Shown: positions 46,054-57,079 of the stretch, piece after piece | Layout of the letters: every line of letters begins with the position of its first letter | How positions within the stretch are numbered: position 1 is the first letter of the stretch | Assembly: GCA_017893485.1 (NCBI GenBank) | Contig: CM030362.1 | Location: 1,215,929-1,279,928 of the forward strand | DNA: 64,000 bases | Reading direction: 5' to 3' | Origin: Hemerocallis citrina | Taxonomy: Eukaryota; Streptophyta; Magnoliopsida; Asparagales; Asphodelaceae | The notes under the pieces: model-generated | Databases searched by the model: none | What the model was told of the DNA's origin: nothing | The model's input: the letters and a program-made list of their open reading frames with translations, nothing else | Position numbers and translations under genes: made by a program

Positions 46054-49000
46054 TGTCATGCCCCGCTTCCCAAAACTACTGAATGCAAGCACTTGACATG
46101 GCCCAGCGACTTGCGTCATCCATGAGCTATTATCGATTTAAATCAACAATATAAACAGGAAGTAATACAACCACACATGAAATAAAGGAGTAAACACATG
46201 AATAATAATACTTGAAATTTTAAGCATAAAATAACCAACATGAAATAAATCCAACATCTGGAATCAGCAACAATAATATTCGGGTCAAAAGCCCACAAAT
46301 ACAACAATGTTCAATTAGTAAAGTTCAAAAAGAAGGAGAAACAATGATTATTTAAACAGTGCAGCAACACAAGTCTTTCACCATTGTTATTGTCCTAGTC
46401 CATCAGGAAAATCTCCCTAAATACCTGTAAGTTGCTCATCTAAAAGAAAGGAAAAATGTCCTCAGAGAAAGTCGTGGATAACAAGTAGAGAAACAGAGAA
46501 CAATGACAATAACGGTATAACGATGAATACAATGAACGATGAAATCAACAGTATTGAACAGTGACAATGCGATAATAGTACAATGTGCAATAACGATGAT
46601 TTATAACAATAATAATAAACAATAACAATAATGGTAAACAATAACGATAACACTGTTCAATGAAGATGACAATATGCAATGCCAATGTGATGAAAATCTT
46701 AAGTATATTATTCATTTTTTTTATCCTAACTAATGCACGTACTACTGCATCCCATACTACAGGTTCCATGCATACAAACAATTTCGTTTAGACTAAGGTG
46801 GTAGATTCTATAGGTCATGTACTCGGCATAATATAACATTTCAATAATAACAAATCATGTAATGGATTATAGAGGTGACCCCGTCAATCCTTGATGTGGC
46901 ACTTAGTTCCAGGTAATGAGTTCTAGAGGTAGCCCCCGTAGGTTCTAGAGGTGGCCCCATCAATCCTTGACGTGGAACTTAGTTCCATGTAATGAGTTCT
47001 ACAGGTGGCCCCCGTCAATCCTTGACGTGACACTTAGTTCCATTTAATGTTAAAACATGGAAAACACGAGCCCCACTCTTCCGAGTACAGTCACTATATT
47101 ATGAACTACCTTGGTCAACCCTTAACCCCAGCTAGATTAACATTCTTTATTCAATTATCATACGATAATGCGATTAATAAGGGAAACTCGAAAAGATGAC
47201 AACACAGCCCTAAGATCATGTAATGTACTCTATACAATTAAATGCACCAAATATAACATTATAGATTCAATTGTATGTTATTAAAGATAGGAACTCAATT
47301 CTGGACAGCAGTAGGTTGCTGTACCAAAACCAGAATTTCTATTGCTACGAAATAGCAAATGTGGATCCGTCAGAAGGTCTAGAAACTAGACTCCTGCCCG
47401 GTTCCAATGCATATAAACAAGGTACATAAAAGTTGTGGCAACATGGGTCAAAATAACAAACTACACAGGATTTGTGTTCAGTCAGAACTTGTAAAATTGT
47501 GTTTATACATATGAAACATGACTGAAACTTTATTAATTAATTCCAGGAAAATTAGAGAATGTTCTCTAGTGTGTCTAGTATCATTATACAAAATTTCAAG
47601 TCATTATCGTACAGTTAGCATGGTTAAATTAATTATAAATCAGAGTGTGGCAGTAGTTTTTAGAATCTGGATTTGTACGACACAGTAGCAGTAAAACTGC
47701 GATATCTCACAAACCATAACTCGGAATTCAATTCCGTTAAAAGGATAATAAACTAGACATCTGGGGCTATATTTCATATTCAGCAAGTTATTAATTTTGA
47801 CGACATTATCTAGGTCGAAATAGAATGGTAATGTTCAGGTTGGCAGTAAATTTCAGGGTTTCAACATGTTCTTTTTTAATAAAATGATTAAAAAGTTGTG
47901 AACGATGAGTTAGGGTTTAACAATCATAAATTACAACAAGCTATACCTATATGAACATGGTATTAAGATGTATAATTTCCATAATCTTACTAATCACAAA
48001 TAACTAACACACTAACATCAATCATATAAACCATCAATACTAGTATGCAATCTATAATTGTTGTGAGATGTCATGACATAAAATACAATAATAGTCCATA
48101 TTCCTATATTCAATAACTAACTATATGTATGCATGTACGATCTCTATACATTAGAGACAAAGATGGCACGAAGTCAAGGCTGCTATTTGGATTCGCTCGT
48201 GTAAAGTCGTAGTATCCCAACGATAGATAATAATAAGCAATATATGATAATCAATTTGGATCTACTTGCGGGATTCAATAAACATTCTTGAATATGATAC
48301 AATAACTATTCGAATAGAAATAACTTGCCTTTAGGACGACGTTAGATTAATCCGAATATGCAAAGAATAACGGGATCGGAATCCCGGCGACAAGGCAACG
48401 AGCAAATGATCATGATAATCATGATCGAGCACGGATCTCGATGATCAAGATGGTGATCAAGATGAAGATCAAGCGAATTCAACGGCCGAGATCGAATATA
48501 AAATATTTAAGAATTAGAAGAGTACCAAGAGAGTAAATATACCATAATTGACAATTTGATGAATGAGAACAAAAAGTGGATCAAATGTTTAACTCACCAA
48601 GTAGAAGACGAACGAGACGATCGAGACGATCAAGGGCCGAGATCAAGTGTGATTAGTCAATCGGAAGGTTGAGATTGAAGATTAGGATCAGGATCAAGAT
48701 GATGATCACGATTGTGATGATCAAAAGAGATCTGACGGTCGAGATCAAGATCAATCGAATGGTCCAGATCAGATGATGAAGATCCACACCCAATCAAACA
48801 GTAACGACGCTCTGGCTTCAACGGCGGGCGGCGACGCGGCGGGGACTGGTTGCGGGGGAGCGGGAGGGTGGCATGGCGGACAAGCAGTGTACAATAGGGA
48901 CTGAAGGCACAGCGCGGGGAGCACGCTGCGGCTGCAGGCATCGGGGTTGAGCAGCGCAGCTGGCTGCTGCACTGGTTGCAGCATCGTCGAAAGGACAGGC

Positions 49001-49499
49001 CAGGGCTATCGCGGGGCGCTGTCGGGTGCTCTGGCTGAGTGACGGAACTCAGGCGAAGGAGAGGACGTTGGAGGATGGGGGTGCACAGCGGGTCGGGTGG
49101 CTTGCGGTCTGGTTGCAATCGTGACAGGAGAGGACGAGGACGATTGAGGGGAGATGGGTGCATGGAAGGATGAGGGAGAGAAGAAGACGAAGATCGGGAT
49201 GAGAGGCAGCTAGGGTAAATAGCAGTAGGGGTAGGGTAAAACAGTATGGGGGGGTTTATATCAGATGGTATTGGGGTTGGGGTGTAACGGGTTAGAGTTA
49301 GGGCTTAATGGGGTTAGGGAATAGATTAGATAATGGGTCATTGGGTAGGATCCAATAGGAATTTGGGTAATGGATTTTGGGTTAAAAATCCAATAGGAAA
49401 ACAATTAGGATTATAGGGTTTATAAAACATACATATATACATGTATATTATATCAAATTATGAATACGTATAAAATAGAGTATGATCGGCTCAAAATTA

Positions 49500-49579
<80 letters not shown>

Positions 49580-49892
49580 TACTGCAAATAAAAACATTAA
49601 CAAAAATAATACTAATAATAGTAATAATAATAATATATGTATATCAAAATCCAAATTCGAGTTTAACAGATTTATTAAAATGATCCAAATAATATATAAT
49701 ATAAATAGTAGATCAAATGGAAATAGAAATTAAAATTAAAATATACAATTATTCGAAATAAATAAAATTTTCGATTAGAAAATATTTTAATGGAGAATCT
49801 AAAACGAATTTAACACAAGGTAAATTATAATTAATCGAAATACGTAAAATATTCAGAAAATATTTATTTATGAAAGCAGGGGTTACAATTAC
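46049..49892 (-). mobile_element. Solo LTR (3.83 kb) inserted in the copia protease
   Basis: LTR 46054-49887. Minus strand starts TGTAACCCCTGCTTTC and ends ...GGGAAGCGGGGCATGACA. Flanks CTTAC (46049-46053) and ATTAC (49888-49892), a 5-bp duplication with one mismatch. Same terminal sequences as the solo LTR at 32492-35668. It contains a roughly 70-bp tandem block (46860-47045, 'ccccgtcaatccttgacgtg' type), a GC-rich segment (48780-49150) with low-complexity minus-strand frames, and an (AAT)n microsatellite at about 49498-49577. Confidence 0.85.
49498..49577. repeat. (AAT)n microsatellite
   Basis: About 26 uninterrupted AAT units inside the solo LTR. It produces artefactual poly-Asn / poly-Leu frames. 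Confidence 0.97.
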
Positions 49893-50945
49893 AAGACATG
49901 TGATTTTGGTACCGTTTCAATTGGCAATGGGCATATATGTCCAGTTGTAGGTAGAGGTACAATGAGAGTGAAAACTCACAATGGTGGGCAATTGGTCTTG
50001 AATGACACAAGACATACTCCGAGCTTGAAGAAAAACTTGATCTCAACTAGCAAACTAGACAATGAATGGTTCACAACAACTTTTGGGCATGGAGAATGGA
50101 AGGTGACTACATGTGCCAGGTTGGTGGCAAAAGGAAAGCGTTGTGACACGTTGTACTTACTCAGAGGAGGTGATTCAAGTGATATCATTGCTACAACATC
50201 AGTAGGTAGTTCCTCTCCAATTCTATGGCATATCAGGTTGGGTCACATTGGTGAAAGGAGTGTCAAGAAGTTTTGTTCTAGGGATGTTTTGCCCGGACTA
50301 AAGAAGGTTGAGATTGATTTCTGTGAGAATTGTGTGATGGGTAAACAGAAGACAGTTAGCTTTCAGTTGGGTGGGTGTGAGAAGAAGCTTGGAAAGTTAG
50401 AGTTGGTACATACAGATGTGTGGGGTCGAGCTCAGGAATTCTCTTATGGTGGTAAGAGATACTTCGTCACATTCATCAATGATGCTACAAGAAAGGTTTG
50501 AGTTTATGCAATTCGTGAGAAATCAGAAGTATTTGAGGCATTCAGAGCTTGGAAGGTCAGGGTTGAGAATGAGACGGGTTGCAAGGTGAAAGCCTTAAAG
50601 TCAGACAACAGAGGTGAGTACACTAGCAAAGAGTTTGTTAACTATCTGGCAAAGGAAGGTATCAGAGGAATCAAGATAGTTCCTAAAACTCCACAGGAGA
50701 ATGGTGTAGCAGAAAGGATGAACCGCACGATACTCGAAAGGGCGAGATGCATGAGACTTCATGCGTGTCTTCCGGTCTATTTTTGGGTAGTTACTGTGTA
50801 TACAGCAGTGTACTTGATTAACCATTGCCCATCTAGTGTCCTTGATGGGGCCATTCCAGACGAACTATGGTCATGTAAAATTATCAATTATTCATATTTG
50901 AAATTTTATGGTTGTGTTGCATATGCACTAATTGACAGGGAATAA
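49893..50945 (+). pseudogene. Copia protease end and integrase, broken
   Basis: Resumes the protease C-terminus (GRGTMRVKTHNGGQLVLNDT), then the GAG-pre-integrase zinc region (WHIRLGHIGE ... CENCVMGKQ) and the integrase core: first Asp in LVHTDVWG (about 50410), second in KALKSDNRGEYTS (about 50600), Glu in PQENGVAERMNRT (about 50705). A TGA at 50499-50501 replaces a codon that is Trp in relatives. Frame is otherwise kept to 50945, where it ends early. Confidence 0.88.
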
Positions 50946-51451
50946 AGAAAGAAGTTGGATTCTAAGTTCAGGATGTGTGTATTCATTGTCTACGGTGGCG
51001 ATCGGGATGGTTACAGACTTTGGGATTTTGTGGAACAAAGTCATTCGCAACAAGAATGTAGTGTTCAATGAAGAGGTCCTATACAAGGATAGAAACACTG
51101 GTCAAAACAGTACAACCAGTTCAGATTCAGATTGGGGTTCAGACTCAAATTCAGATTCAGATTTTGAAGGTTGTCCTAATGGAGGGGCTCTATAGTGCAG
51201 CATAAGGTACAGGTACCACAGGCAGCACAAGAGGCTCATGGTGAGCCTATTAGGAATGATCAGGTTATCCAAGATGAATAGGTACATCCAGAACAGTTCG
51301 AGGAACCTGAACCGGTCAGTAAATCGGTACCCAGATTGAGGAGATCGACATGAGTAAGGAGGCCAACCAAGGTATTTGATCCATCAGTTAGTATTGTTCA
51401 CGAGCATTTCTGTAAACGGATTCAGGAGAGCCAGAGAACCATGAAGAGGCT

Positions 51452-52995
51452 TTGAGGGATGAGGCTCGAATTCAGTGGGAGTTAGCCATGAAGGACGAGA
51501 TGAACTCCTTGGAACAGAACCAAACTTGGAAGTTGACCACGTTACCTGCAGGAAAACGCGCTCTTATGAATAAATGGATTTTCAAAGTCAAAGATGAGGC
51601 AGATGGCAGTAAGAGGTACAAGGCGAGGCATGTTGTGAAAGGATTCTCTCAAATAGAAGGTGTTGATTTTAGTGAGATCTATGCACCGGTTGTGAAGATG
51701 GCTTCAATTAGGGTTCTGCTTAGTATTTTGGCGGTTGAAGACTTGTACTTAGAGTAGTTGGATGTGAAGATAGCTTTTCTCCATGGTGATGTCGAAGAAG
51801 AGATGTACATGAAACAACCCACAGGTTTTGAAGCAAAAGGAAAAGAAAACATGGTGCGTCGATTAAAGAAGAGTCTTTATAGGCTCAAATAAGCACCGCG
51901 ACAATGGTATTTGAAGTTTGATTGATTTAAGAGAGGAAGAGGTTTCAACATATGCGAAATAGATCATTGTGTGTATATTCGTAGATATGAAGACAAGATA
52001 TAGTTACCTTGGCATTGTATGTAGACGATATGTTGTTAGTAGGTTCATGTATGGAGAAGATCAAGAAGTGAAGAAGATCAAGAAGTGAAGAAGATGCTAG
52101 CTTCGAAGTTTTCTATGAAGGACTTGGGTGAAGCAAAACAAATCCTCGGCATGAAGATTAGCAGAGACATGGAAAACAAAAAGATTTGGTTATCTCAAGC
52201 GGACTATGTGAAGAAGGTGTTGAAGAGATTCAATATGGATGGCGCGAGGCTAGCCACTTGTCCCTTGGCTGCTCACTTCAAGTCATCGATGGAATTCTTT
52301 CCTAAGACAGAGGCAGAGATGGAGGAAGTGGTTGGTATTCCTTATGCCTCAGCCATTGGGAGTTTGATGTATACGATGGTGTCTACAAGACCCGACATCG
52401 CACAAGCAGTGTGAATTGTCAGCCGTTACATGAAGAATCCAGGTAAACAACATTGGGATGCAGTAAAGTGGATTCTTAGATATCTAGCAGATACTTCAGA
52501 TCACTCTGTTTTGGGAGAGATTCTTTGCATATACATGGTTATGTGGATGCGGATTTTTTGAACGATCGTGATGGTTGCAGAAGTACTACAGTGTATGTAT
52601 TTACAGTTGGAGGAACAACTGTCGGTTGGGCTCCGCAGTTACAAAAGGTTGTAGCACAGTCAACCACGGAGTCAGAGTATATGGCACTTACAGAAGCGAC
52701 GAAAGACATGTTATGGATTTCGGAGCTTATGAAAAAGTTGGGCAGGAAGCAACCCATATGTGAACTATGGTATGACAGTCAAAGTACAGTTTTATGGGCA
52801 AAAAACTCGGCATGTCACTCTAGGACTCGACACATTCAAATGAGTTATCATTTTATTAGAATGACGGTTGAGAATAAATGGTTGAAGCTAACTAAGATTT
52901 TTGGCACTAAGAATCCGGCGGACATGCTCACTAAGGTGGTGGATAGCAGGAAACATCAGTTTTGCTATACCGCTATCGGATTGTATCCAGGTTAA
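51452..52995 (+). pseudogene. Copia reverse transcriptase and RNase H, broken
   Basis: RT N-terminus at 51452-51757 (NSLEQNQTWKLTTLPAGKRA, NKWIFKVK, FSEIYAPVVKMASIR), then stops at 51755-51757 and further stops and frameshifts between 51880 and 52085, where the YVDD catalytic region lies in disturbed sequence (about 52015-52040). It continues at 52085-52414 (SMKDLGEAKQILGMKI, MYTMVSTRPDIA). RNase H at 52525-52995 (HGYVDADFLNDRDGCRSTT, QSTTESEYMAL, HIQMSYHFIR) is a long open frame, best preserved of the domains. Confidence 0.88.
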
Positions 52996-53093
52996 TTGTT
53001 GAGGAGACTTGCAAAGGCACAGGCCTAGACTAGGCCAATGGAAGAATGAAGAACATATTAGAGACTTCGTGTATATGTCTCCAAGTGGGAGAT

Positions 53094-53544
53094 TGTTGCG
53101 GTTTGTGGATTCAATACACGATAATGGGTTGAAGAAGATGGACGAGAAGGAGAGTCGAAGTGGGAGCAAGCAGGTCAAGAGTGGTTTGAAACTACATGCA
53201 GAGCTGCGGTCGACCGTGCGGCCGACCGCACCCCAGGCAATGTACGGTCGACCGCGCAGATGACCGTCTCGCTCACTGATTCAACCCTGTACACTTGAAG
53301 AGGCGACCGGTCAACCGCACAGTCGACGGACCTACACTTTGTTGGACCTTGCACAGTCGAAGGCATGAACCGGTCAACCGACTTGGTGTTGCGGTCGACC
53401 GTCCCGACGCTGTTTGATGAGCAGTTGAGATTGAAAGTTAAGAAAACCTATATAAATTGTATTGTGTACGATTTTAGGGTTAAGTGAAAAGAAAATTAGA
53501 GATCTACCAGTCGTCATTGAGAAAGAGGGAGATAGAGTGAAACC
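53094..53544 (+). repeat. Copia 3' LTR, interrupted at 53544
   Basis: Starts TGTTGCGGTTTG after AAGTGGGAGAT. Aligns with the 5' LTR up to 'agtgaaacc', which is followed there by 'ctacac' but here by an inserted LTR start (TGTAACACCCC). The missing roughly 180 bp should lie right of the window. Confidence 0.85.
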
Positions 53545-53760
53545 TGTAACACCCCGCAAAATAAAATGATTTATTTTGCATTACTAAATAATATTATATT
53601 GGTGAAGTTGACTATTTTCTTGAAATTGCAATTTTGCACGTGCAACAAACGTGCAGAGTTAGGATATTTTGAATTCTTAAAATTTTATGGTTTATGATTG
53701 ATTTTACTTGTTTATTTATGATATTTTAAATTTCAGATTTATTTGAATTTATTTGACTAT
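53545..53760 (+). repeat. Left part of a Ty3 LTR, interrupted by Athila
   Basis: TGTAACACCCCGCAAAATAA ... matches 38132-38347 almost throughout, then breaks at 'gactat'. The solo LTR at 38132 continues with 'tttacaaatttat', which is absent here because another element starts at 53761. Confidence 0.85.
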
Positions 53761-55436
53761 TGATGCGGTTTGTTTCTGGGAGACGTGTGGATGCACCAGG
53801 TGTGAGTTCTTACTCGATTTGTATTTGAAGGAGAAAGCTACTAGTCAGACGACCCTCGGTTGACCGGGCGGTTATTATTCACATTTAGGAGCAATAATCT
53901 TAATGCAATTAGGCATTTTAAAGCTCTATATGTGATATTTAACTCTTATTTTTTCTTTTCCATAGGAAATAGCCTAAAACAGAGAAACGAAGCAGATTCA
54001 GGACAATACACAGGAAATTGCAGATCATTAGTTGACTGGTCCATTACAGCAGGCGACTGCCCAGAGAAGTTGATTATCAACAGCCGACTTGTGTGATCAA
54101 TTATGAAATCTTCAGAAATCTCGGCACAGTCGACTGGTTCGCTGGCAAGTCGACTGATAGGCGGCAGAGTTAAAAGATAAGATATTTGAAGATGCGTCCA
54201 AATCTAATCCAAATCAGAACAGAAAAGGAAGAATAGAAGAAAAGAGAAAGAAATAATACGCAGAGCAACGAGGGAGGAAATAAATAAAAGAAAAGGACTT
54301 TTCTATAAAAAGAAAAGTGCAAACCCTAATTCTCTAGCGGTGTTCTATAAATACCAACCAAGAAGCATTATTCGGGGCACGCACTACCACGCATCCTGAA
54401 TCACCAAATTGCAGAGTTCCAGAGTCATCAACAAGAAGCACTTTATCAGCATCAAAGAAGAAGAAAGGAGATCAAGCATCAAGAAAAGAACGGCCGGTCG
54501 ACTGGGTGACAGCCAGCCGACCTATCTGACCGAACTACATCAGTTTATTCCTTCTCTTTCTAATTCTTTTATGTTAACCATGTATTCGAACTTGTTGATT
54601 AATAAAAGTATTATTATGTGGAACTAATTTCATAGTTGGGTAGATTGAAGCCGTAGTTATGTAGTGCTATATTCTTCTGAATTCTTCTATTTTACTTATT
54701 GATTGAATCTGATTGAATTGATATAGATTTATGGTAATCAAACTTGTTCTCGAAGCTCTGAGAGCAGTCGACTGAGGTGACAGCCAGTCGACTGACGTAC
54801 AGAACTTGAGAAATTCAAGTTTGCATTACCATCTATCTGAATCTGTTATATGAGCATATTGAGACGACCCGTATCTCGTGCCCGTAACTTGTAACAAGAG
54901 AATCTTTAGGGGTTCTTGGTTCAATCAACTTGAAGGATCTAGATCTGATACCAATTTCTAGAACTTCAAGTGTTTGTTCGTTTCCACTGATCTTATGTTT
55001 TCTTTAAGTACAACTTAGTAGATACCATGCTAAATACTTAAAGGGAGAAACGAATTAGAGTAGATACCATGCCTAATTCTTGGCTTAGGAAAACAGTACT
55101 TTAAGGAGTAGATACCATGCCCTTGAAGGGAACAAACATGAGTAATCAGAAGAAGTTCAGAAGGTGATTTAGCATTACTGACTATTGGTGGAAATCTAAA
55201 CCCAACTACTCATAAACATTTGTGATTCAGCATTTCTTAATTTAGTTTTGATCTTTTTAGTCATTAGAACAACTCTTTATGATTTTTATTCTTTTTATTG
55301 GTTAGTAAGTTGAAATCTACAGTCTCTGTGGGATCGACCCTTGCTATTGCTACGCTTTTTCAAACGATTCGTGCACTTGCGAGGTTTATAATTTGTGTCT
55401 AGTTTTATCTATTTATTTAGGTAACTAGATTGCACA
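53761..55436 (+). repeat. Athila 5' LTR (about 1.68 kb)
   Basis: Begins TGATGCGG and ends TTGCACA shortly before the PBS. Contains palindrome pairs at 54031/54052 (GTTGAC/GGCGAC), 54128/54148, 54497/54516 (19 bp) and 54767/54787. CTATAAATACC near 54346 is a plausible TATA box, so transcription should start near 54375. Three 'gtagataccatgc' repeats lie at 55018-55115. Confidence 0.85.
54344..54356 (+). promoter_or_regulatory. Candidate TATA box of the Athila LTR
   Basis: TTCTATAAATACCAACC context within the LTR, the best core-promoter match in the element. Position within the LTR is reasonable for U3/R. Inference only. Confidence 0.45.
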
Positions 55437-55445
55437 ATAAGTTTT

Positions 55446-55463
55446 TGGCGCCGCTGCCGGGGA
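55446..55463 (+). other. Primer-binding site (tRNA-Asp)
   Basis: TGGCGCCGCTGCCGGGGA, complementary to the 3' end of plant tRNA-Asp with one mismatch; the usual PBS of the Athila/Tat branch of Ty3 elements. Confidence 0.88.
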
Positions 55464-55717
55464 TTGTTTAGTATTTTAACTTATAGATCAGTAGGAAGTT
55501 TTTATTTTCTTTCTTTTAATTTTATCACTAAGTATTTTTCTTTTAGGTTACAGGATTTTGGTGGATGCACGGAAGGAGATCACTTCGTCCAGAGCTACTA
55601 CCAATTGACGCAGAAACAGAACGCACTTTGCACAGATTAGGTCGACTGACTTCGACCAACCAGTCGACTGCTGCACGAAACTAGTCGACTGCACAGAGAC
55701 TCACTTCACGAGCAATA

Positions 55718-57079
55718 ATGGCGGAAGAAGTAACCAATCGAGTACCAATGCAGGACAAGTTCACGCCAAAGAATATCGAGCAACCTTCCTGCATTGCGTA
55801 TCAACCTAATGTAACAGGGAACATGCATCTATCTCCTCAGTTACTTAGTATGGTTCCCCACTTTAGTGGCAAACCTGACGAAGAGCCGCACTTACATCTG
55901 CAAGACTTCTTTGATCTTTGCAGGACACAAAGTGTCCAAGGGCTGACCCCTGAACAAATCAGGTTAATCTTGTTTCCTTTTTCCTTAAAACTTAACGCTA
56001 AACTATGGTATAATTCTTTGGAACCAGGATCAATAAACTCATGGGAGCAATTGGCGACAAAGTTCTTGAAAGAATTCTTTCCAGCCCAAAAGACCAAACA
56101 GCTGAAAAGGGAGATCCAACTCTTCCAACAAAAGGATGGAGATTTATTTTTCGAAGCATGGAAAGATTTCAAGAACAAACTTCTCAAATGTCCTACGCAC
56201 AACATGCCTAAAGATGATCAGGTACAAGCTTTTTATGAAGGTTTAAACGATACTAACAAGGCAATTGTGGATTCAGCTTGCAACGGGATCTTAATGAGGA
56301 AAAGCGGTGAAGAGGCCATTGAACTATTTGAAGAACTCAGCGAGAATTCACAACAATTCTCAACAAGGAGGAGTCCTTCCAAAAAACAGGGAGTTTACGA
56401 AATTTCTAATAGCAATAACATTCAACTAGAAATGGTAAACATGAATAGGAAAATTGATATGCTTGTTAATGCAATGTCGATGATGGGTGGAGTTAAAAAT
56501 CAAACAAACGAAATTTGTGCAATTTGTTCTCATGTAGATCATACCACTGATACATGTCCCATGTCTTCTTTCACAGATCAGGAGCATGCAAACTATGTTG
56601 GTCGAGGAGTGTTTCCACCAAAGAACAATCCATTCTCAAATACATACAACCCAGGATGGAGAAACCATCCAAACTTCTCCTGGAGCAATAATCAGAATAA
56701 TCAAGGAACTCAATTCACACAAGGACATGCACGGAACTTCCAAATGGGAAGTGGGATTGATAGGCCAGTTCAAGAACAGAAGAAGTTGGATTTTGAATCC
56801 ACTGTTCTTCAATTGCTCCAACAACAACATTAAACAACCAACCAGCAAGGGCAAGCAATTCAGAAGTTGGAAACACAGATTGGCCAAATTGCTAAAGAAT
56901 TAAGCGAACGAAAGGTAGGGGAACTTCCATCACAAACTATACCAAACCCTGGAGGCCAAGAACATCTCAAATCAGTAACAACTCTCAGAAGTGGTAAGAT
57001 AATTGACAACAAAGTTGGAGCACACACCGAAGAAACAGAAACTCAACCATCAAAAGTTGCGGGGGTTCCAACAAGGTAA
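55718..57079 (+). pseudogene. Athila gag, with an in-frame stop
   Basis: From the ATG at 55718, 371 aa: the capsid-type retrotransposon gag domain (VPHFSGKPDEEPHLHLQDFF, LWYNSLEPGSINSWEQL, AWKDFKNKLLKCPTHNMP) and a zinc knuckle of CX2CX4HX4C form (CAIC..H..C, about residue 268-281). A TAA at 56831-56833 stops it; the same frame then continues open to 57077 with QIGQIAKEL and TLRSGK blocks typical of Athila Gag C-termini. Near 57062-57079 the reading frame must shift to enter pol. The leader before the ATG carries three palindrome cores (55641, 55663, 55684). Confidence 0.9.

Larger units (their letters stand above)
44472..53544 (+). mobile_element. Ty1/copia retrotransposon, decayed, with nested insertions
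   Basis: 5' LTR 44472-45092 (TGTTGGGG ... AAATTCAACA), PBS 45096-45107 (TGGTATTAGAGC, tRNA-Met with one change), gag, protease, integrase, RT and RNase H in copia order, then purine-rich AAGTGGGAGAT and the 3' LTR from 53094. The 3' LTR is cut at 53544 by another LTR. A 3.8-kb solo LTR (46054-49887) splits the protease. Multiple stops and frameshifts: not autonomous. RNase H motifs (VAQSTTESEYMALTEATK) suggest the Tork/Tnt1 side of copia. Confidence 0.92.

Noticed and set aside
49448..49733. Poly-Asn / poly-Leu proteins
   Set aside because: Both are translations of the (AAT)n microsatellite.
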